A stretch of DNA of 64,000 nt from JAYYPW01 sp036128855 (GCA_036128855.1 JAYYPW010000003.1:46933-110932); one strand, 5' to 3'. Counted from the stretch's first letter, positions 17,260 to 27,814 are shown. The notes: generated from the sequence alone by a model not told the origin. Made by a program: numbers and translations.

Positions 17260-18468
17260 ATGAGTAAAACTACTTCACAAGAACTTCGAGAATCTTCCAT
17301 CTTTCCCTATCCCAGTGAAATTTATATAAAATCTGGGTCAAATTTTAGAGCACTAGGTAAGAGATTCTTACTCAGCATTTTTGCAGTTATCTACACTTGC
17401 ATTTGGTACATACAAAGGGCTCTTGGTCACCTAACTTTTTTTATCTTTCACCTGCTACGTGATACTATTGATGCGGTAGTTCATCTCATGAAATTTATTT
17501 ATATAGCAAGTGCATCTTTAGTTTTTACGACAGGGCTTACACTTCGAGCGGTTGGATATTTATTACTTGATGTCATGAGGCCTGTAGTAAATATACTTCT
17601 CTATTTCCCAAGGAAAGTTAGCTACATAGGCAATCATTATCTGCAGATATTATTCCCGAAAATTGATCACGTTTATTCTAGTCGTCTACAAGCATCTTTC
17701 AATAACAAAATCAACCGCAACAGTGATGTGCCTATGTGGCTAAAATCCGACTTGAACGGTAAAATAATGACAAGCCCGTATATATGTATTTTAGAGAACC
17801 AAAATGGTGGAGTCGACGTAAAACGCTCCCCAGCTAGTGGCAATGGTTTTGTACACTCTTATGAAACAATGATGGTAATCGACGAAAATGAACGAGAAGT
17901 GGCAAAGAAAAAACTAAATAAATTCATCCAAGAGACAACCAAGCTACAAGCAGCATTCACAGGTCAAGCCTATGTTCCTCGGTTTATCAAGGCATCACCA
18001 CTGCTTGAGTACATCAAACAATGGTGCGATGGGAGAGAAGAACTGAATCAAGTGCAGCAATGGAAAAAAGACTGTGCAGCTCAAGGAATTAAAACAACTT
18101 CACCTGAAATTAGTAAGTCAGATCTAGAAAAAGATTTACAGTGTGGTATTTTACATTGCGAAATCGACAAAAATGCCAAGGAAGACTTTATATTTGCAGT
18201 TGTCATGCAGAAAAATACATTTTTGTTATCTAAATTATACAAAAAAGAAGCTCTACAGACTTATGAGAAAGGAGGTAGTGGAAACAAGATGTGTCCATTT
18301 ACTAGAATGCCGTTTGCTAGAAAAGAGGTGGTAAAAGATGGTAAGAGTCTCTCACCAGAGATCCATAGTATTATGGCAATCGATACCGGAGGAACTAAAA
18401 TGGTAGAAGCAATTAATGATTGCATCAAAGATATAGAGGAAAGAACCTTTACTCTTGCAAGAAATTAG
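17260..18468 (+). CDS. Membrane protein with a U-box-like C-terminal domain
   Basis: A 402-residue protein from the ATG at 17260; a GTG at 17233 would add nine residues and neither start has a clear ribosome site. Residues about 22-135 form a run of hydrophobic or amphipathic helices. The middle (about 140-300) is hydrophilic. The C-terminal part, about 308-370, reads as a U-box: a hydrophobic strand ending VVM, a KLYKKEALQTY helix, MCPFTRMPF and a LSPEIHSIM helix. The spacing from the methionine to the tyrosine, and from there to the proline, is within two residues of the eukaryotic CHIP U-box. U-boxes bind E2 ubiquitin-conjugating enzymes, and bacterial ones such as Legionella LubX are secreted effectors. 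This assignment is my remote-pattern inference; no close family was recognised. Confidence 0.5.
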   Translation: MSKTTSQELRESSIFPYPSEIYIKSGSNFRALGKRFLLSIFAVIYTCIWYIQRALGHLTFFIFHLLRDTIDAVVHLMKFIYIASASLVFTTGLTLRAVGYLLLDVMRPVVNILLYFPRKVSYIGNHYLQILFPKIDHVYSSRLQASFNNKINRNSDVPMWLKSDLNGKIMTSPYICILENQNGGVDVKRSPASGNGFVHSYETMMVIDENEREVAKKKLNKFIQETTKLQAAFTGQAYVPRFIKASPLLEYIKQWCDGREELNQVQQWKKDCAAQGIKTTSPEISKSDLEKDLQCGILHCEIDKNAKEDFIFAVVMQKNTFLLSKLYKKEALQTYEKGGSGNKMCPFTRMPFARKEVVKDGKSLSPEIHSIMAIDTGGTKMVEAINDCIKDIEERTFTLARN

Positions 18469-18516
18469 TCAAAATAGTCTAACAGCCTTGGCTTTTATCT
18501 AAACTACAGCCACTAT

Positions 18517-19872
18517 CTAGCCAAGCAAAACTTTTTGAAGGTCAAGTATAGAAACTGTCACAACAAGCCCAAGTAGTCCTCCATAACAAATTGCATAAAG
18601 CCATGACTTTATATTCCCTGGAATTGGTCTATGAAAAAGCTTTTCTAGAGTTAGAAGTAGCCATTGTCCACCATCCAAAACTGGTAAAGGTAAAAGATTT
18701 ACAAATGCCAGACATATATTTATTGCCGCAAACCACCGTAGAGTCAGTATAATTTGTTGGTAACCAAGAAGTTGCTGAGTTTGTGCTATGATATAAATAG
18801 GGCCGGAGAAAACACTGAGCGACATTTTTCCTGTAATAACATAAGCAATGATGAACATGCTTGTAGCGAGATAGTATAAAATAGTTTTTCCTGCTAGATA
18901 TACAGACGTGGAGAGATCATATGTATGATATACATAAATATCATCGTAGCTAAGACTTGGAAAAAATCTCGCGCCTAAGAATCCTGTTGGCACGATTAAG
19001 CCTTTTGCACCAAGGGTAATGTTTATATCTACTATCTCAAGTTCTGATTTTTCTACACGTATTGTGACAGTTTGGTAAGGTCGGGCATAAATATATTTGA
19101 CTAAATCTTCTGCGTTTGAAAGAGGTATAGAGTCAATTGAATAAATTTTATCGCCACTGACTAACCCATGCTGCTGCGCTGGTGAGTTAGGCAAGACAGA
19201 TTGTATCCTCAGGCTATAGCGATCGTATATTGGTGTCGTACCAAAACGGTCAAGAATAGAGTGCTCGTGTGATATCGTATCCCAATTTCCAGTGGAGACA
19301 GAGTTTTTAAAAGTCTCTCCGTCTTGTGAATATTCAATGGTGAACTCTTGCGCGTTTGCATGGTATAAGATCATAGCTAGTTGAGTGATTTCCCAATTAA
19401 CACATGGATTGTTATTGATTGTTAAGAGTTGATCACCCGAACGAATCCCTAGTTGATAGGCAGGGCTGGATGGAGAGACTTCCATAACAATCATCCTCCT
19501 GTCATAGAATCCAGAGTAAAAGCATAAGGTCAAAATCAAAAAGGCTGTTACGAGATTAGCAATAATACCTCCTAGGATAATACAGGTTTGTTTAAAGTAA
19601 CCTAAGCTTGCATAGCGTATACTCTGAGAACTAACATCATGGCTATAGAAATCAACATAGCCGCCCAAAGGCCATAGTCGAAGCGACCAGCGTGTATTAT
19701 GATTATCTATGCTCTGAAATAGTAATCTTCCAAAACCAATGGATACTTCCTGGGCATAGAATCCAAAGAAACGTGCAGCACTATAATGCCCCAGTTCGTG
19801 GATGATGATGACAAGGTTGAGTAATAAAAGGCTTATTAATACATAAAAAAGTGTTAGAAACATCGTAATCAT
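18517..19872 (-). CDS. rseP: Site-2 intramembrane zinc metalloprotease RseP
   Basis: Inner-membrane protease that makes the second cut in anti-sigma factor RseA and clears signal peptides. The 451 residues match the E. coli length. The catalytic HELGH lies in helix 1 at about residues 25-29. Two PDZ domains follow (about 130-200 with SPAYQLGIRSGDQLLTIN, split SPAYQLGIRSGD and LLTIN; and about 215-290 with NSPAQQHGLVSGDKIYSID). The third zinc ligand lies in LPLPVLDGGQW near residue 390. The start codon could also be nine bases later. The gene is divergent from rlmD. The usual neighbours dxr, cdsA and bamA are absent. Confidence 0.95.
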   Translation of the reverse strand: MITMFLTLFYVLISLLLLNLVIIIHELGHYSAARFFGFYAQEVSIGFGRLLFQSIDNHNTRWSLRLWPLGGYVDFYSHDVSSQSIRYASLGYFKQTCIILGGIIANLVTAFLILTLCFYSGFYDRRMIVMEVSPSSPAYQLGIRSGDQLLTINNNPCVNWEITQLAMILYHANAQEFTIEYSQDGETFKNSVSTGNWDTISHEHSILDRFGTTPIYDRYSLRIQSVLPNSPAQQHGLVSGDKIYSIDSIPLSNAEDLVKYIYARPYQTVTIRVEKSELEIVDINITLGAKGLIVPTGFLGARFFPSLSYDDIYVYHTYDLSTSVYLAGKTILYYLATSMFIIAYVITGKMSLSVFSGPIYIIAQTQQLLGYQQIILTLRWFAAINICLAFVNLLPLPVLDGGQWLLLTLEKLFHRPIPGNIKSWLYAICYGGLLGLVVTVSILDLQKVLLG

Positions 19873-19960
19873 GTAAAAAGGTGAGTTGAATAGGTAGTAT
19901 AGATTTGTGCAATTATCTTAAATAATTTAAAATAACTCATAATTTAGGTATTAAAAAAAT

Positions 19961-21268
19961 ATGTCAGAAGTTTGTACAGAAGAATTATACGAGTTAGAGA
20001 TTACCGATTACGACCATCAAGGTCGCGGCATAGGTAGGCACGAGGGCAAAGTTTGCTTTGCCTATGATGTACTTGTAGGTGAAAAGATAGCTGTCACTAA
20101 GCAAAAGCTTTATAAGAATTTTAATTACATTGAAAAATTTAATCTAATCAGGAAACAGTCTCAGCGTGTTATACCAAAATGTAGATCATTTGGCCGCTGT
20201 GGAGGGTGTTCTTTACAGCATATGCATATTAAGCAGCAAGAAGAAAATAAGATTGCATTATGTAAAGAGCAGCTTGAGCATGCTGGTCTAGGGTGTCCAC
20301 CTATAACATTTGTTTCTAGCCAGGCATATAACTATAGAAGAAAAGCACGGTTTAGTGTGCGTTATAGTAAAAAATTAGCAAGGATTTGGTTTGGGTTCCG
20401 CCATATTCATTTACCAAAAGTGATAGTAGATGTTGACGAATGTCCAATTTTAGTGCCACAGCTCACTTCTGGTCTCAAGAAAGTCAAAAACTGTATAACA
20501 CAGCTGTCTATACCTGATTTTATCCCACAGGTAGAGGTGTTAGAGTGTCAAGGCAAGTGTTCTGCAATAATAAGGCATCTCAAGCCATTGACTGATAAGG
20601 ATAGAGAGGTAATTACAAAATGTGCAAAAGATCTAGGTTGGTATATCTTTTTACAGTCTTCTGGCATTACGTCAACGGTGTTATTGTGGGGGCCTACAAG
20701 TCAAGTTCAGTTCGCATTGGAGCAAAAAGGCTATAAAGTCCAAGTTGGTGTACATGATTTCATGCAAATTAATGAGCCTATTAATGCAAAGCTTGTGGAT
20801 GCAGCTGTAGATGCTTTACGTATCAATAAGAACGACACTATCGCAGATTTATTTTGTGGTGTGGGAAATTTTACTCTAGCCATAGCGAAAAAGGCTAAGA
20901 CCGTTATCGGAATAGATGTTAGTAAAGAGATGATTACAAAAGCGGAAGAAAATGCCAAAAGTAATAATATAGAAACGGCTTCTTTTGCATGTGCGGATCT
21001 ATTTTCTAATGTAAAGATACTCACCAAGCATAAGTTCGATAAGTATTTGATTGACCCTCCAAGATCTGGCGCCCAGGAGGTTATTATGTCAATGCCTGAA
21101 AATGAGATAAAAAAGATAGTTTATGTTTCATGTAATATACAAACGTTTTTACGAGATGCTGTGTTATTGAAAGGCAAGGGATATAGCCTGCAAACTATCA
21201 CCTTGTTTGATATGTTTGCCCAGACTAAACACGTTGAGTTACTTGGTGTTTTTACACAGAGTCTTTAA
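19961..21268 (+). CDS. rlmD: 23S rRNA (uracil-1939 C5)-methyltransferase RlmD
   Basis: Fe-S-containing RNA m5U methyltransferase, 435 residues. An N-terminal TRAM domain (about 8-65, DYDHQGRGIGRHEGK) is followed by the cluster cysteines C74, C80 and C83 (CRSFGRCGGC), and a later cysteine in VDVDECPIL. The catalytic domain shows LFCGVGNFTLAIA for SAM binding, IDPPRSGA and YVSCNIQTFLRDA with the nucleophilic cysteine. The pattern fits RlmD rather than TrmA (no cluster) or RlmC (shorter, no TRAM). Convergent with rpoD, 18 bp apart. Confidence 0.93.
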   Translation: MSEVCTEELYELEITDYDHQGRGIGRHEGKVCFAYDVLVGEKIAVTKQKLYKNFNYIEKFNLIRKQSQRVIPKCRSFGRCGGCSLQHMHIKQQEENKIALCKEQLEHAGLGCPPITFVSSQAYNYRRKARFSVRYSKKLARIWFGFRHIHLPKVIVDVDECPILVPQLTSGLKKVKNCITQLSIPDFIPQVEVLECQGKCSAIIRHLKPLTDKDREVITKCAKDLGWYIFLQSSGITSTVLLWGPTSQVQFALEQKGYKVQVGVHDFMQINEPINAKLVDAAVDALRINKNDTIADLFCGVGNFTLAIAKKAKTVIGIDVSKEMITKAEENAKSNNIETASFACADLFSNVKILTKHKFDKYLIDPPRSGAQEVIMSMPENEIKKIVYVSCNIQTFLRDAVLLKGKGYSLQTITLFDMFAQTKHVELLGVFTQSL

Positions 21269-21286
21269 AAGCAAGTCATCCAGATG

Positions 21287-23191
21287 TTAACTTTCTCGTT
21301 GTCTATCATCAACGAAATTGAAAAGCTTCTCGCTACGATTCGGATGACGAAGCTTGCGTAACGCCTTAGCTTCAATTTGACGAATTCGTTCTCGTGTAAC
21401 ATCAAACTGCTTGCCTACCTCTTCTAGAGTATGATCTGTATTCATTTTGATCCCAAAACGCATACGCAGTACCTTAGCCTCTCTTGGGGATAGTGTTGAC
21501 AAAACTTCATTAATTGCACTTTCTAGTCCATGTTGAGTGGCGTTTTCGATAGGGAGTACACCTGATGGGTCAGGAATAAAGTCCCCTACACTAGAACTAT
21601 CGTCATCATCACCAATAGGTGTTTCAGTGGAAACTGGTTCTTTAGATATTTTTTGAACCTTGCGGATTTTGTCTATCGGCATATCCATGTAGGCACTCAG
21701 CTCTTCTTGAGTAGGCTCACGCCCGGTCTCTTGTAGAACTTGTCGAGTTATACGATTCATTTTATTTATCGTTTCTATCATATGTACAGGTATACGAATA
21801 GTTCTAGCTTGGTCAGCAATAGAGCGGGTTATTGCTTGCCGTATCCACCAAGTTGCATATGTAGAGAATTTAAATCCACGTCGATATTCAAATTTGTCGA
21901 CGGCCTTCATAAGTCCAATATTGCCTTCTTGAATTAAGTCGAGAAACTGTAACCCACGGTTTGTGTATTTTTTTGCAAGTGAGATTACAAGGCGTAGGTT
22001 TGCCTCTATCATTTCACGTTTGGCTCGTTTAGTCTTGGCGTCAGCCAGTGCGAGTCTACGAGAGATAGATTTTAGATCATCTACATCAATTTCATAGTGA
22101 GAGCAAACATGGTGTATGTTGTTCACATGGCGCATTATAGTTGAGGAATATGATTCGATTGCTTGATGATGAAGTGGATTTTTCTCTTTGAGCTTAGCTA
22201 TAGGATCGTCTTCATAGAGAAGTTTTACCGACTGGTTAGACGTTCTTTTATTGAGCTTAATTTTGTCGCGGCAAAGATTAGCAAATGCTAGTTCTTTAGA
22301 TTTGATCTTGTTTTTAACATTGGTGATCTGTTGATGATAAGCGACAATCTTCTGGTTGCAGAGTTTGAGTTGTGAAAAGTGGTTTACTACTGGGATGTAA
22401 GCCTTGTCATGTAATGCTGTACGGTCTTCACGACGTTGTTCAAGATACTGTTGGTATAAGTTTTTGAGTTCAGCAATGTGCGATTTAACAAGGTTTTCAT
22501 CAGGGCCAGAGTCAAAATTATCGGCCTGAGTTTCATCAGTTGCATCTTCGTCAACGGGTGGTTCACTTTCTTCAGATGGAGAGTGGGATATCTCATTAGG
22601 GTTGATCGTGGTATCGTTGTGAGTTTCTGGTGTATCAGGTATATTAACGGGCTGGGCGTTTTGAAAAATAGGGCTATTATCGGTGAATCCTACAACAAAG
22701 TCTGATACGGCACCTTCATTTTCCATGTGTTCTTCAAATTCATGAATGAAAGATTTAATAATAGTTGGGTATTGGCCGAGGGCGTGGAGACTTTCTTTAA
22801 TGCCTTCCTCTATGCGTTTTGCGATACTAATCTCACCGGAGCGTGTGAGTAAGTCAACACTTCCCATTTCACGCATATAAGCTCGTACTGGATCAATGGT
22901 GTTAATTTCATGCTTTAGTTCTAGTTCATCCGTTATATCGTCAGGGCTTACTACCAGCTCGCTCTCCATAAGTAGCATTTCATCAGGAGGTGCTGTTTCA
23001 ACCACAGCGATACCGATATCAGTAAGTACGCGCCAAACACGATTGAAGGAATGTTCATCAATACCAGAGGGCAGAACATCATTAAGCTGGTTGTAGGTAA
23101 GGTACTTCTGCTGTTTACCTATCTGAATGAGATCTTTTAATTTTTCACTAACTATTCCTTCAGAGTCTTTGATAGAATCGTCATTTGACAT
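21287..23191 (-). CDS. rpoD: RNA polymerase primary sigma factor RpoD (sigma-70)
   Basis: Housekeeping sigma factor, 634 residues. Region 1.1 at the N-terminus includes [20 protein letters not shown]. Region 1.2 contains [19 protein letters not shown] long acidic non-conserved region follows (about 165-240). Regions 2.1 to 2.4 read [32 protein letters not shown] and [15 protein letters not shown]. Region 3 contains [10 protein letters not shown], and region 4.2 contains [20 protein letters not shown]. Recognition residues of regions 2.4 and 4.2 are the usual ones, in keeping with the TTGACA and TAGAAT/TATAAT promoters seen in this window. It is the last gene of rpsU-dnaG-rpoD. Confidence 0.98.
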   Translation of the reverse strand: MSNDDSIKDSEGIVSEKLKDLIQIGKQQKYLTYNQLNDVLPSGIDEHSFNRVWRVLTDIGIAVVETAPPDEMLLMESELVVSPDDITDELELKHEINTIDPVRAYMREMGSVDLLTRSGEISIAKRIEEGIKESLHALGQYPTIIKSFIHEFEEHMENEGAVSDFVVGFTDNSPIFQNAQPVNIPDTPETHNDTTINPNEISHSPSEESEPPVDEDATDETQADNFDSGPDENLVKSHIAELKNLYQQYLEQRREDRTALHDKAYIPVVNHFSQLKLCNQKIVAYHQQITNVKNKIKSKELAFANLCRDKIKLNKRTSNQSVKLLYEDDPIAKLKEKNPLHHQAIESYSSTIMRHVNNIHHVCSHYEIDVDDLKSISRRLALADAKTKRAKREMIEANLRLVISLAKKYTNRGLQFLDLIQEGNIGLMKAVDKFEYRRGFKFSTYATWWIRQAITRSIADQARTIRIPVHMIETINKMNRITRQVLQETGREPTQEELSAYMDMPIDKIRKVQKISKEPVSTETPIGDDDDSSSVGDFIPDPSGVLPIENATQHGLESAINEVLSTLSPREAKVLRMRFGIKMNTDHTLEEVGKQFDVTRERIRQIEAKALRKLRHPNRSEKLFNFVDDRQRES

Positions 23192-23313
23192 AGGTGCTCC
23201 TAAAATTTTTCATGAGTATTGTATCCTGTAACAACCTGTAATTTCAATGTTTTTATTTATTATACACATAGTATACACTATTTTAACCTAGAATGCTGAT
23301 ATATTTAATGTTT

Positions 23314-25041
23314 TTATGGGGCGTCAGGTATATGATTTAACAAGGAAATATAATCATTTTCTAGTTGCTTTTTTTGTAATATCAAAGTGTGCATAATCTT
23401 TCTTTGGTGCGCTGTTAGATTGGATTTATCTTGTTGTGATAAATAGCTACGTATTTCTTTTTCAAGGAGCAAGATACGTAGTTGATGAAGTGCAACAGTC
23501 AAAATATGTGCCGAAAAAATACAGCTAACAGGATCAAGTTTTTCATAGATCAAGTCTAATACTTTCTGTTGCTCTAAAACCGCACGTAAGTCAGAGCTGC
23601 CAGCCTCAGGTTTTTCTCTCAGATGGTGCAAAAGGCTATTGAGTGCATGTAAAGACTGGTGGTGGCTTATATTGCTAATATCCTCTTCATAGTGCCACGG
23701 TGTATCGTTTTTGGAAAGTAGCTGAGAAAAGATCGTGTGTAAGCAAGATTGGTATTTGCTATAGAAATTATTTTCTTTTTTTACAACTGGTGTTGAGTTT
23801 GAAGTGTCATTAACCTCTGACTTTGGTAATACGGTCGCTTGCAGTGTCTGTGCTAGAGTTTTATGCTGCATAGTTTTTATAAGATCCATGGCTTGATCTG
23901 TGAATGCTGCTTGTCCCGATACTGATGTGGTATCGTGACATGCTTTAAGTTGTTTAATAAAGAAAATATCCCATGAAATAGAATGGTCAGCTAGTTGCAA
24001 AAAAGCATTCAATCCATTATTTTGACAATAGCTGTCGGGGTCATCACCTTCCGGCATAAACATAAATAATGCTGATTTTTCAGGTTTAAGAATAGGTAAA
24101 ATATTTGTTAGAGTGAGCCAAGCAGCACGTTTGCCTGCTTTGTCGCCATCAAAACAGAAAACTACCTTGTCAGAGTAGCGCGTTATAAGCCGCCAGTGCT
24201 GTTCCGTAAAAGCTGTACCCAGGCAAGCGACAGATTGAGGGATATCACAAGACGCGAGTGCTAGCACATCCATATAGCCTTCAACAACAAAAACCTGGTC
24301 GAGCTGTAGTTTGCTGAGTTGGTAGAGTCCATAGAGTGTTTGGCGCTTTTTGAATAGAATGGTCTCAGGAGAGTTCAGGTATTTTGGTTGTCTATCAGAT
24401 TCTATCACGCGTCCTCCAAGTGCGATAATACGCCCTTGAGTATCTTGAATTGGAAATAGAATACGTTTGAAAAACTTTGCTTGTACTTTGTGCTCTCTTT
24501 CAGATAAAAGGCCGCATGCACGTAGAGTGGAAGCATCTTGATCATTTTTAAGTTGATTCTGAATATATTGACCCGATCTAGGTCCTGAGTAGCCTATGTG
24601 GTAGTGATGTAGTATAGAGGGCTTGATCTTTCTTTCCTGTAAATACTTTATAATGGTTTTATCGTTTTGTAAGTCTTGCTTAGCAAGCAGTGTGTAGGCC
24701 CGCATGGTTTTATAGAGTGCTCTGTCTATAATTGGTCCTTTGTTAGTTTTTGGAGGAGTCAGGCCAACTGTTTGCGCAAGTTTTTCGACTGCTTCAGGAA
24801 AAGTGAGCTTGTCGTGCTGCATCACAAAGGAGATTGAGTCACCTTTTGCGTGGCAGCCAAAGCAATAAAAGAATTGTTTTTGTGGGCTTATTGTGAAGGA
24901 AGGGGTTTTTTCATTATGAAAAGGGCAGCAGGCTTGATACTCCTTCCCTGCCTTTTTGATATTAATACGGTTTGAAATAACATCAACAATATCTAATCTG
25001 GTAATTAGTTCCCGGGTAAATTGCTTATACTCGTCAGACAT
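23314..25041 (-). CDS. dnaG: DNA primase DnaG
   Basis: Makes RNA primers for replication; 575 residues. The N-terminal zinc ribbon uses C39, H42, C60 and C63 (CPFH and FYCFGC). The TOPRIM core contains VVEGYMDVLAL, FCFDGDKAGKRAA and MPEGDDPDSY, with catalytic glutamate and aspartates in place. The C-terminal helicase-binding domain (about 430-575) is diverged, as usual. It lies between rpsU and rpoD in the conserved macromolecular synthesis operon, with 18 bp to rpsU and 122 bp to rpoD. Confidence 0.97.
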   Translation of the reverse strand: MSDEYKQFTRELITRLDIVDVISNRINIKKAGKEYQACCPFHNEKTPSFTISPQKQFFYCFGCHAKGDSISFVMQHDKLTFPEAVEKLAQTVGLTPPKTNKGPIIDRALYKTMRAYTLLAKQDLQNDKTIIKYLQERKIKPSILHHYHIGYSGPRSGQYIQNQLKNDQDASTLRACGLLSEREHKVQAKFFKRILFPIQDTQGRIIALGGRVIESDRQPKYLNSPETILFKKRQTLYGLYQLSKLQLDQVFVVEGYMDVLALASCDIPQSVACLGTAFTEQHWRLITRYSDKVVFCFDGDKAGKRAAWLTLTNILPILKPEKSALFMFMPEGDDPDSYCQNNGLNAFLQLADHSISWDIFFIKQLKACHDTTSVSGQAAFTDQAMDLIKTMQHKTLAQTLQATVLPKSEVNDTSNSTPVVKKENNFYSKYQSCLHTIFSQLLSKNDTPWHYEEDISNISHHQSLHALNSLLHHLREKPEAGSSDLRAVLEQQKVLDLIYEKLDPVSCIFSAHILTVALHQLRILLLEKEIRSYLSQQDKSNLTAHQRKIMHTLILQKKQLENDYISLLNHIPDAP

Positions 25042-25059
25042 CCGAGTGATTTCAGGCTT

Positions 25060-25356
25060 CTAGACAGCCGCTCTTTCGCGGTAAGGACGAGGGCTTTTTG
25101 TGCGGTTCTTTTTTTGTCTGGCAAGCGTGAGTTTATGAGATTGCTTGCTCCACTCTTTAGACTGGTTAGATTTCTCAGTTTTTTTGCGATGACGCTTTTC
25201 TGCTGCTTGACGCATATTTTTACGTTTCTCAGTAGGTTTTATATGACATTCTTGGTCGCGAGCAAGCCTTGGTATTTGGTTATTATCAAGGATTCGCTTG
25301 AGCTTTCTAAGGGCACTATCGACACTTCCGCATCTACTTACTTCAACTTCAGGCAT
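25060..25356 (-). CDS. rpsU: 30S ribosomal protein S21 with a long basic C-terminal extension
   Basis: S21 helps the small subunit engage mRNA near the Shine-Dalgarno duplex. It has 98 residues against about 71 in E. coli. The first 60 or so match the family: MPEVEVSRCGSVDSALRKLKR, split MPEVEVS and VDSALRKLKR, then IKPTEKRKNMRQAAEKRHRKK (KPTEKRK, AAEKRHRKK). The extra 30 residues are rich in lysine, arginine, serine and glutamine and end RERAAV. It heads the rpsU-dnaG-rpoD operon and has a promoter candidate upstream. Confidence 0.92.
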   Translation of the reverse strand: MPEVEVSRCGSVDSALRKLKRILDNNQIPRLARDQECHIKPTEKRKNMRQAAEKRHRKKTEKSNQSKEWSKQSHKLTLARQKKNRTKSPRPYRERAAV

Positions 25357-25386
25357 ATTATAGGATCGCTAATTTTCAAAATCGAG

Positions 25387-25415
25387 ATTATATCACTACT
25401 TAAAATAGAAGTCTA
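25387..25415 (-). promoter_or_regulatory. Candidate promoter of the rpsU-dnaG-rpoD operon
   Basis: On the minus strand TAGACT (complement of 25410-25415), a 17-bp spacer and a perfect TATAAT (complement of 25387-25392) lie 31 bp before rpsU. An overlapping alternative uses TTGACT (complement of 25423-25428) with a weak TTTTAA. Confidence 0.5.
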
Positions 25416-25538
25416 GTACAAGAGTCAAGTATAAGATAAATTTTATTAACAAAAAAAAACAAAAAACTGAAAATAAAACCAGCAGAAATTTTTTTTTATA
25501 CTATACACTGCTCTGAGTTTTTAAGAGAGAGAAATTTT

Positions 25539-27809
25539 ATGTTTTGCGATGATCTAGAAAAGAGTTTGAATGACGCTAATAAGTTGGCTTTAGAGTATGG
25601 TCACAACTACATCACAATAGAGCATATGCTCTTAGCTTTATTGGATAATGAGGAAACTAAAAGCTTGCTCAACAAGATTCAAGCAAATTTGCCAAATATA
25701 AGAGCAAATTTAATTCTTTATCTAGAGAAACAAAGCAAAATGGCTGAAGCCGCAACAGAAAGTACCCAGCTCGAGCATTCAGATAGCTTTAAAAGAGTGA
25801 TCCAACGAGCAGTGTTTCATGCCCAAACATTGGGTAAAAACGATATTCATGGTGGATATATATTGGCAGCTATATTAAGCGAAACACAATCTCAAGCACA
25901 CTTTATTCTAACGCAAGAAGGAATACATAAATCTATGGTCAATGATCAGCTGGCCCATACCTCTCAAAATATACAATTCATTAATCCACAGAGTTTCGAT
26001 GATAAAGGGTTTTTTGAAGTTCCAGCAGAAGTGGCGACGCAATCGGAGTATTCAATTGAAAATTTTTCTGTCAATCTTAATGACGAAGTGCGCAAAGGAG
26101 AAATTGATCCTGTAATTGGTCGTGATAAAGAAATATTCCGATTAGAGCAGATTCTTTGTCGCAGACGGAAGAATAATCCAATATTAGTTGGTGAGCCTGG
26201 TGTGGGAAAGACAGCAGTTATAGAGGGTCTTGCTCGACAAATTGTAGAGGGTAATGTTCACCCTAAGTTAAAGAATATGACCATATATGCACTTGATCTT
26301 GCTTCGCTACTCGCAGGAACTAAATATCGTGGAGACTTTGAGAAGCGATTTAAGGCGGTATTAAAAGAATTCAAAAAACACAAGCACGCTACAATCTTTA
26401 TTGATGAGATTCATACCATAATAGGCGCAGGTGCAGCTTCTGGTGGGGCTATAGATGCAGCAAATCTACTGAAACCCCTTCTTACCAAAGGTGATTTGCG
26501 CTGTATCGGAGCAACAACATACAAAGAGCACAAACAGCTTTTTGAGAAGGATCAGGCGCTTTCAAGGCGTTTTCAAAAAATAGATGTTAAAGAAGCAAGT
26601 AAAGATGAAACATTAACTATTATTCGTGGGATAAAAAATAAATTTGAAAGTCATCACAACGTAAAATATTCAAGTGAAGCGATCAAAACAGCTATTGATT
26701 TATCTTCAAGATATATGGCGGACCGTTTCTTGCCAGATAAAGCAATTGATATTATTGATGAGGCCGGTGCAGCAAAGTCACTACTTTCAAGTGCAGATAA
26801 ACAAGCGCTCGTTCAGGTGAGAGATATTGAAAAAGTTGTAGCAAGCTTGACACAGGTGCCACAGTCTCATGTAACAGCGTCAGATAAGAAAATGGTTTTA
26901 AATCTTGAAAGAGATCTAAATATGTTAATTTATGGACAAAATAAGGCAATAGAGCAAATATGTGCTGCAATTAAATTATCTAGATCTGGTTTAGGTGATC
27001 CGAATAAGCCAATAGGAAGCTTTCTTTTCTCTGGCCCAACAGGAGTAGGTAAAACGGAGCTAGCGCGTAATCTTGCCTCGATTTTGAATCTCAACCTGAT
27101 ACGGTTTGATATGTCTGAATACATGGAAAAGCATAGTGCTTCTCAGCTGGTGGGTGCACCAGCTGGGTATGTGGGCTATGAAAAAGGTGGTTTATTGACA
27201 GATGCTGTAATGAAAAACCCATATAGTATTTTATTATTAGATGAGATAGAAAAAGCCCATCAAGATTTGTTTAATTTATTACTACAAGTAATGGACTACG
27301 GTACTTTGACGGATAATGTAGGTAGAACAGCAGATTTTCGAAATGTAATAGTAATTATGACAAGTAACTCGGGTGCGGTAGAAATGTCTAAAAACAGACT
27401 AGGGTTCAATGGACAGGATGTAAAAACTGGCGCAAATAAAGCACTAGAGAGAGATTTTTCACCAGAGTTTAGAAATAGGCTAGATGCAATTATCAAATTC
27501 AACGCGCTATCTAAACAAAATATCATGCAAATTGTCGATAAGTTTTTGGCTAGTTTTGAAGTACAATTGCAATCACAAGGTATTGATCTACGAGTTAGCG
27601 ATCAAGTGAAAGAATATCTTTGCGATCACGGCTTTGATCCAAAAATGGGAGCAAGACCTATGACAAGACTGATTAACAACGTGGTGAAGCGACCAATCGC
27701 AGAGTCACTTTTAGTCGGTAACATCAGACAGGGTGATTGTGCAGAGGTGATTATTTTGAATGGCAGAGTAGTAATGCGTAAGCTTTGCAAAAGTAAGAAG
27801 AGTGCTTGA
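25539..27809 (+). CDS. clpA: ATP-dependent Clp protease ATP-binding subunit ClpA
   Basis: AAA+ unfoldase that feeds substrates, including N-degron proteins delivered by ClpS, into ClpP. The 756 residues match ClpA. An N-terminal double Clp-N repeat (about 1-145) comes first. D1 has Walker [14 protein letters not shown] near 218 and Walker [15 protein letters not shown]2 has Walker [14 protein letters not shown] near 500 and Walker [12 protein letters not shown]. No ClpB-type coiled-coil insertion is present. The ClpP-docking loop reads NRLGFNG, an LGF variant of the IGL/IGF tripeptide. There is no clpS gene next to it; upstream is divergent rpsU. The run into convergent infA recalls the enterobacterial clpA-infA neighbourhood. 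Confidence 0.96.
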   Translation: MFCDDLEKSLNDANKLALEYGHNYITIEHMLLALLDNEETKSLLNKIQANLPNIRANLILYLEKQSKMAEAATESTQLEHSDSFKRVIQRAVFHAQTLGKNDIHGGYILAAILSETQSQAHFILTQEGIHKSMVNDQLAHTSQNIQFINPQSFDDKGFFEVPAEVATQSEYSIENFSVNLNDEVRKGEIDPVIGRDKEIFRLEQILCRRRKNNPILVGEPGVGKTAVIEGLARQIVEGNVHPKLKNMTIYALDLASLLAGTKYRGDFEKRFKAVLKEFKKHKHATIFIDEIHTIIGAGAASGGAIDAANLLKPLLTKGDLRCIGATTYKEHKQLFEKDQALSRRFQKIDVKEASKDETLTIIRGIKNKFESHHNVKYSSEAIKTAIDLSSRYMADRFLPDKAIDIIDEAGAAKSLLSSADKQALVQVRDIEKVVASLTQVPQSHVTASDKKMVLNLERDLNMLIYGQNKAIEQICAAIKLSRSGLGDPNKPIGSFLFSGPTGVGKTELARNLASILNLNLIRFDMSEYMEKHSASQLVGAPAGYVGYEKGGLLTDAVMKNPYSILLLDEIEKAHQDLFNLLLQVMDYGTLTDNVGRTADFRNVIVIMTSNSGAVEMSKNRLGFNGQDVKTGANKALERDFSPEFRNRLDAIIKFNALSKQNIMQIVDKFLASFEVQLQSQGIDLRVSDQVKEYLCDHGFDPKMGARPMTRLINNVVKRPIAESLLVGNIRQGDCAEVIILNGRVVMRKLCKSKKSA

Positions 27810-27814
27810 GTACT

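Noticed and set aside
25441..25500. Poly-A/poly-T rich tract upstream of clpA considered as a terminator or UP element
   Set aside because: No stem precedes the T run and the two flanking genes are divergent, so termination is not expected; an UP element is possible but cannot be shown.
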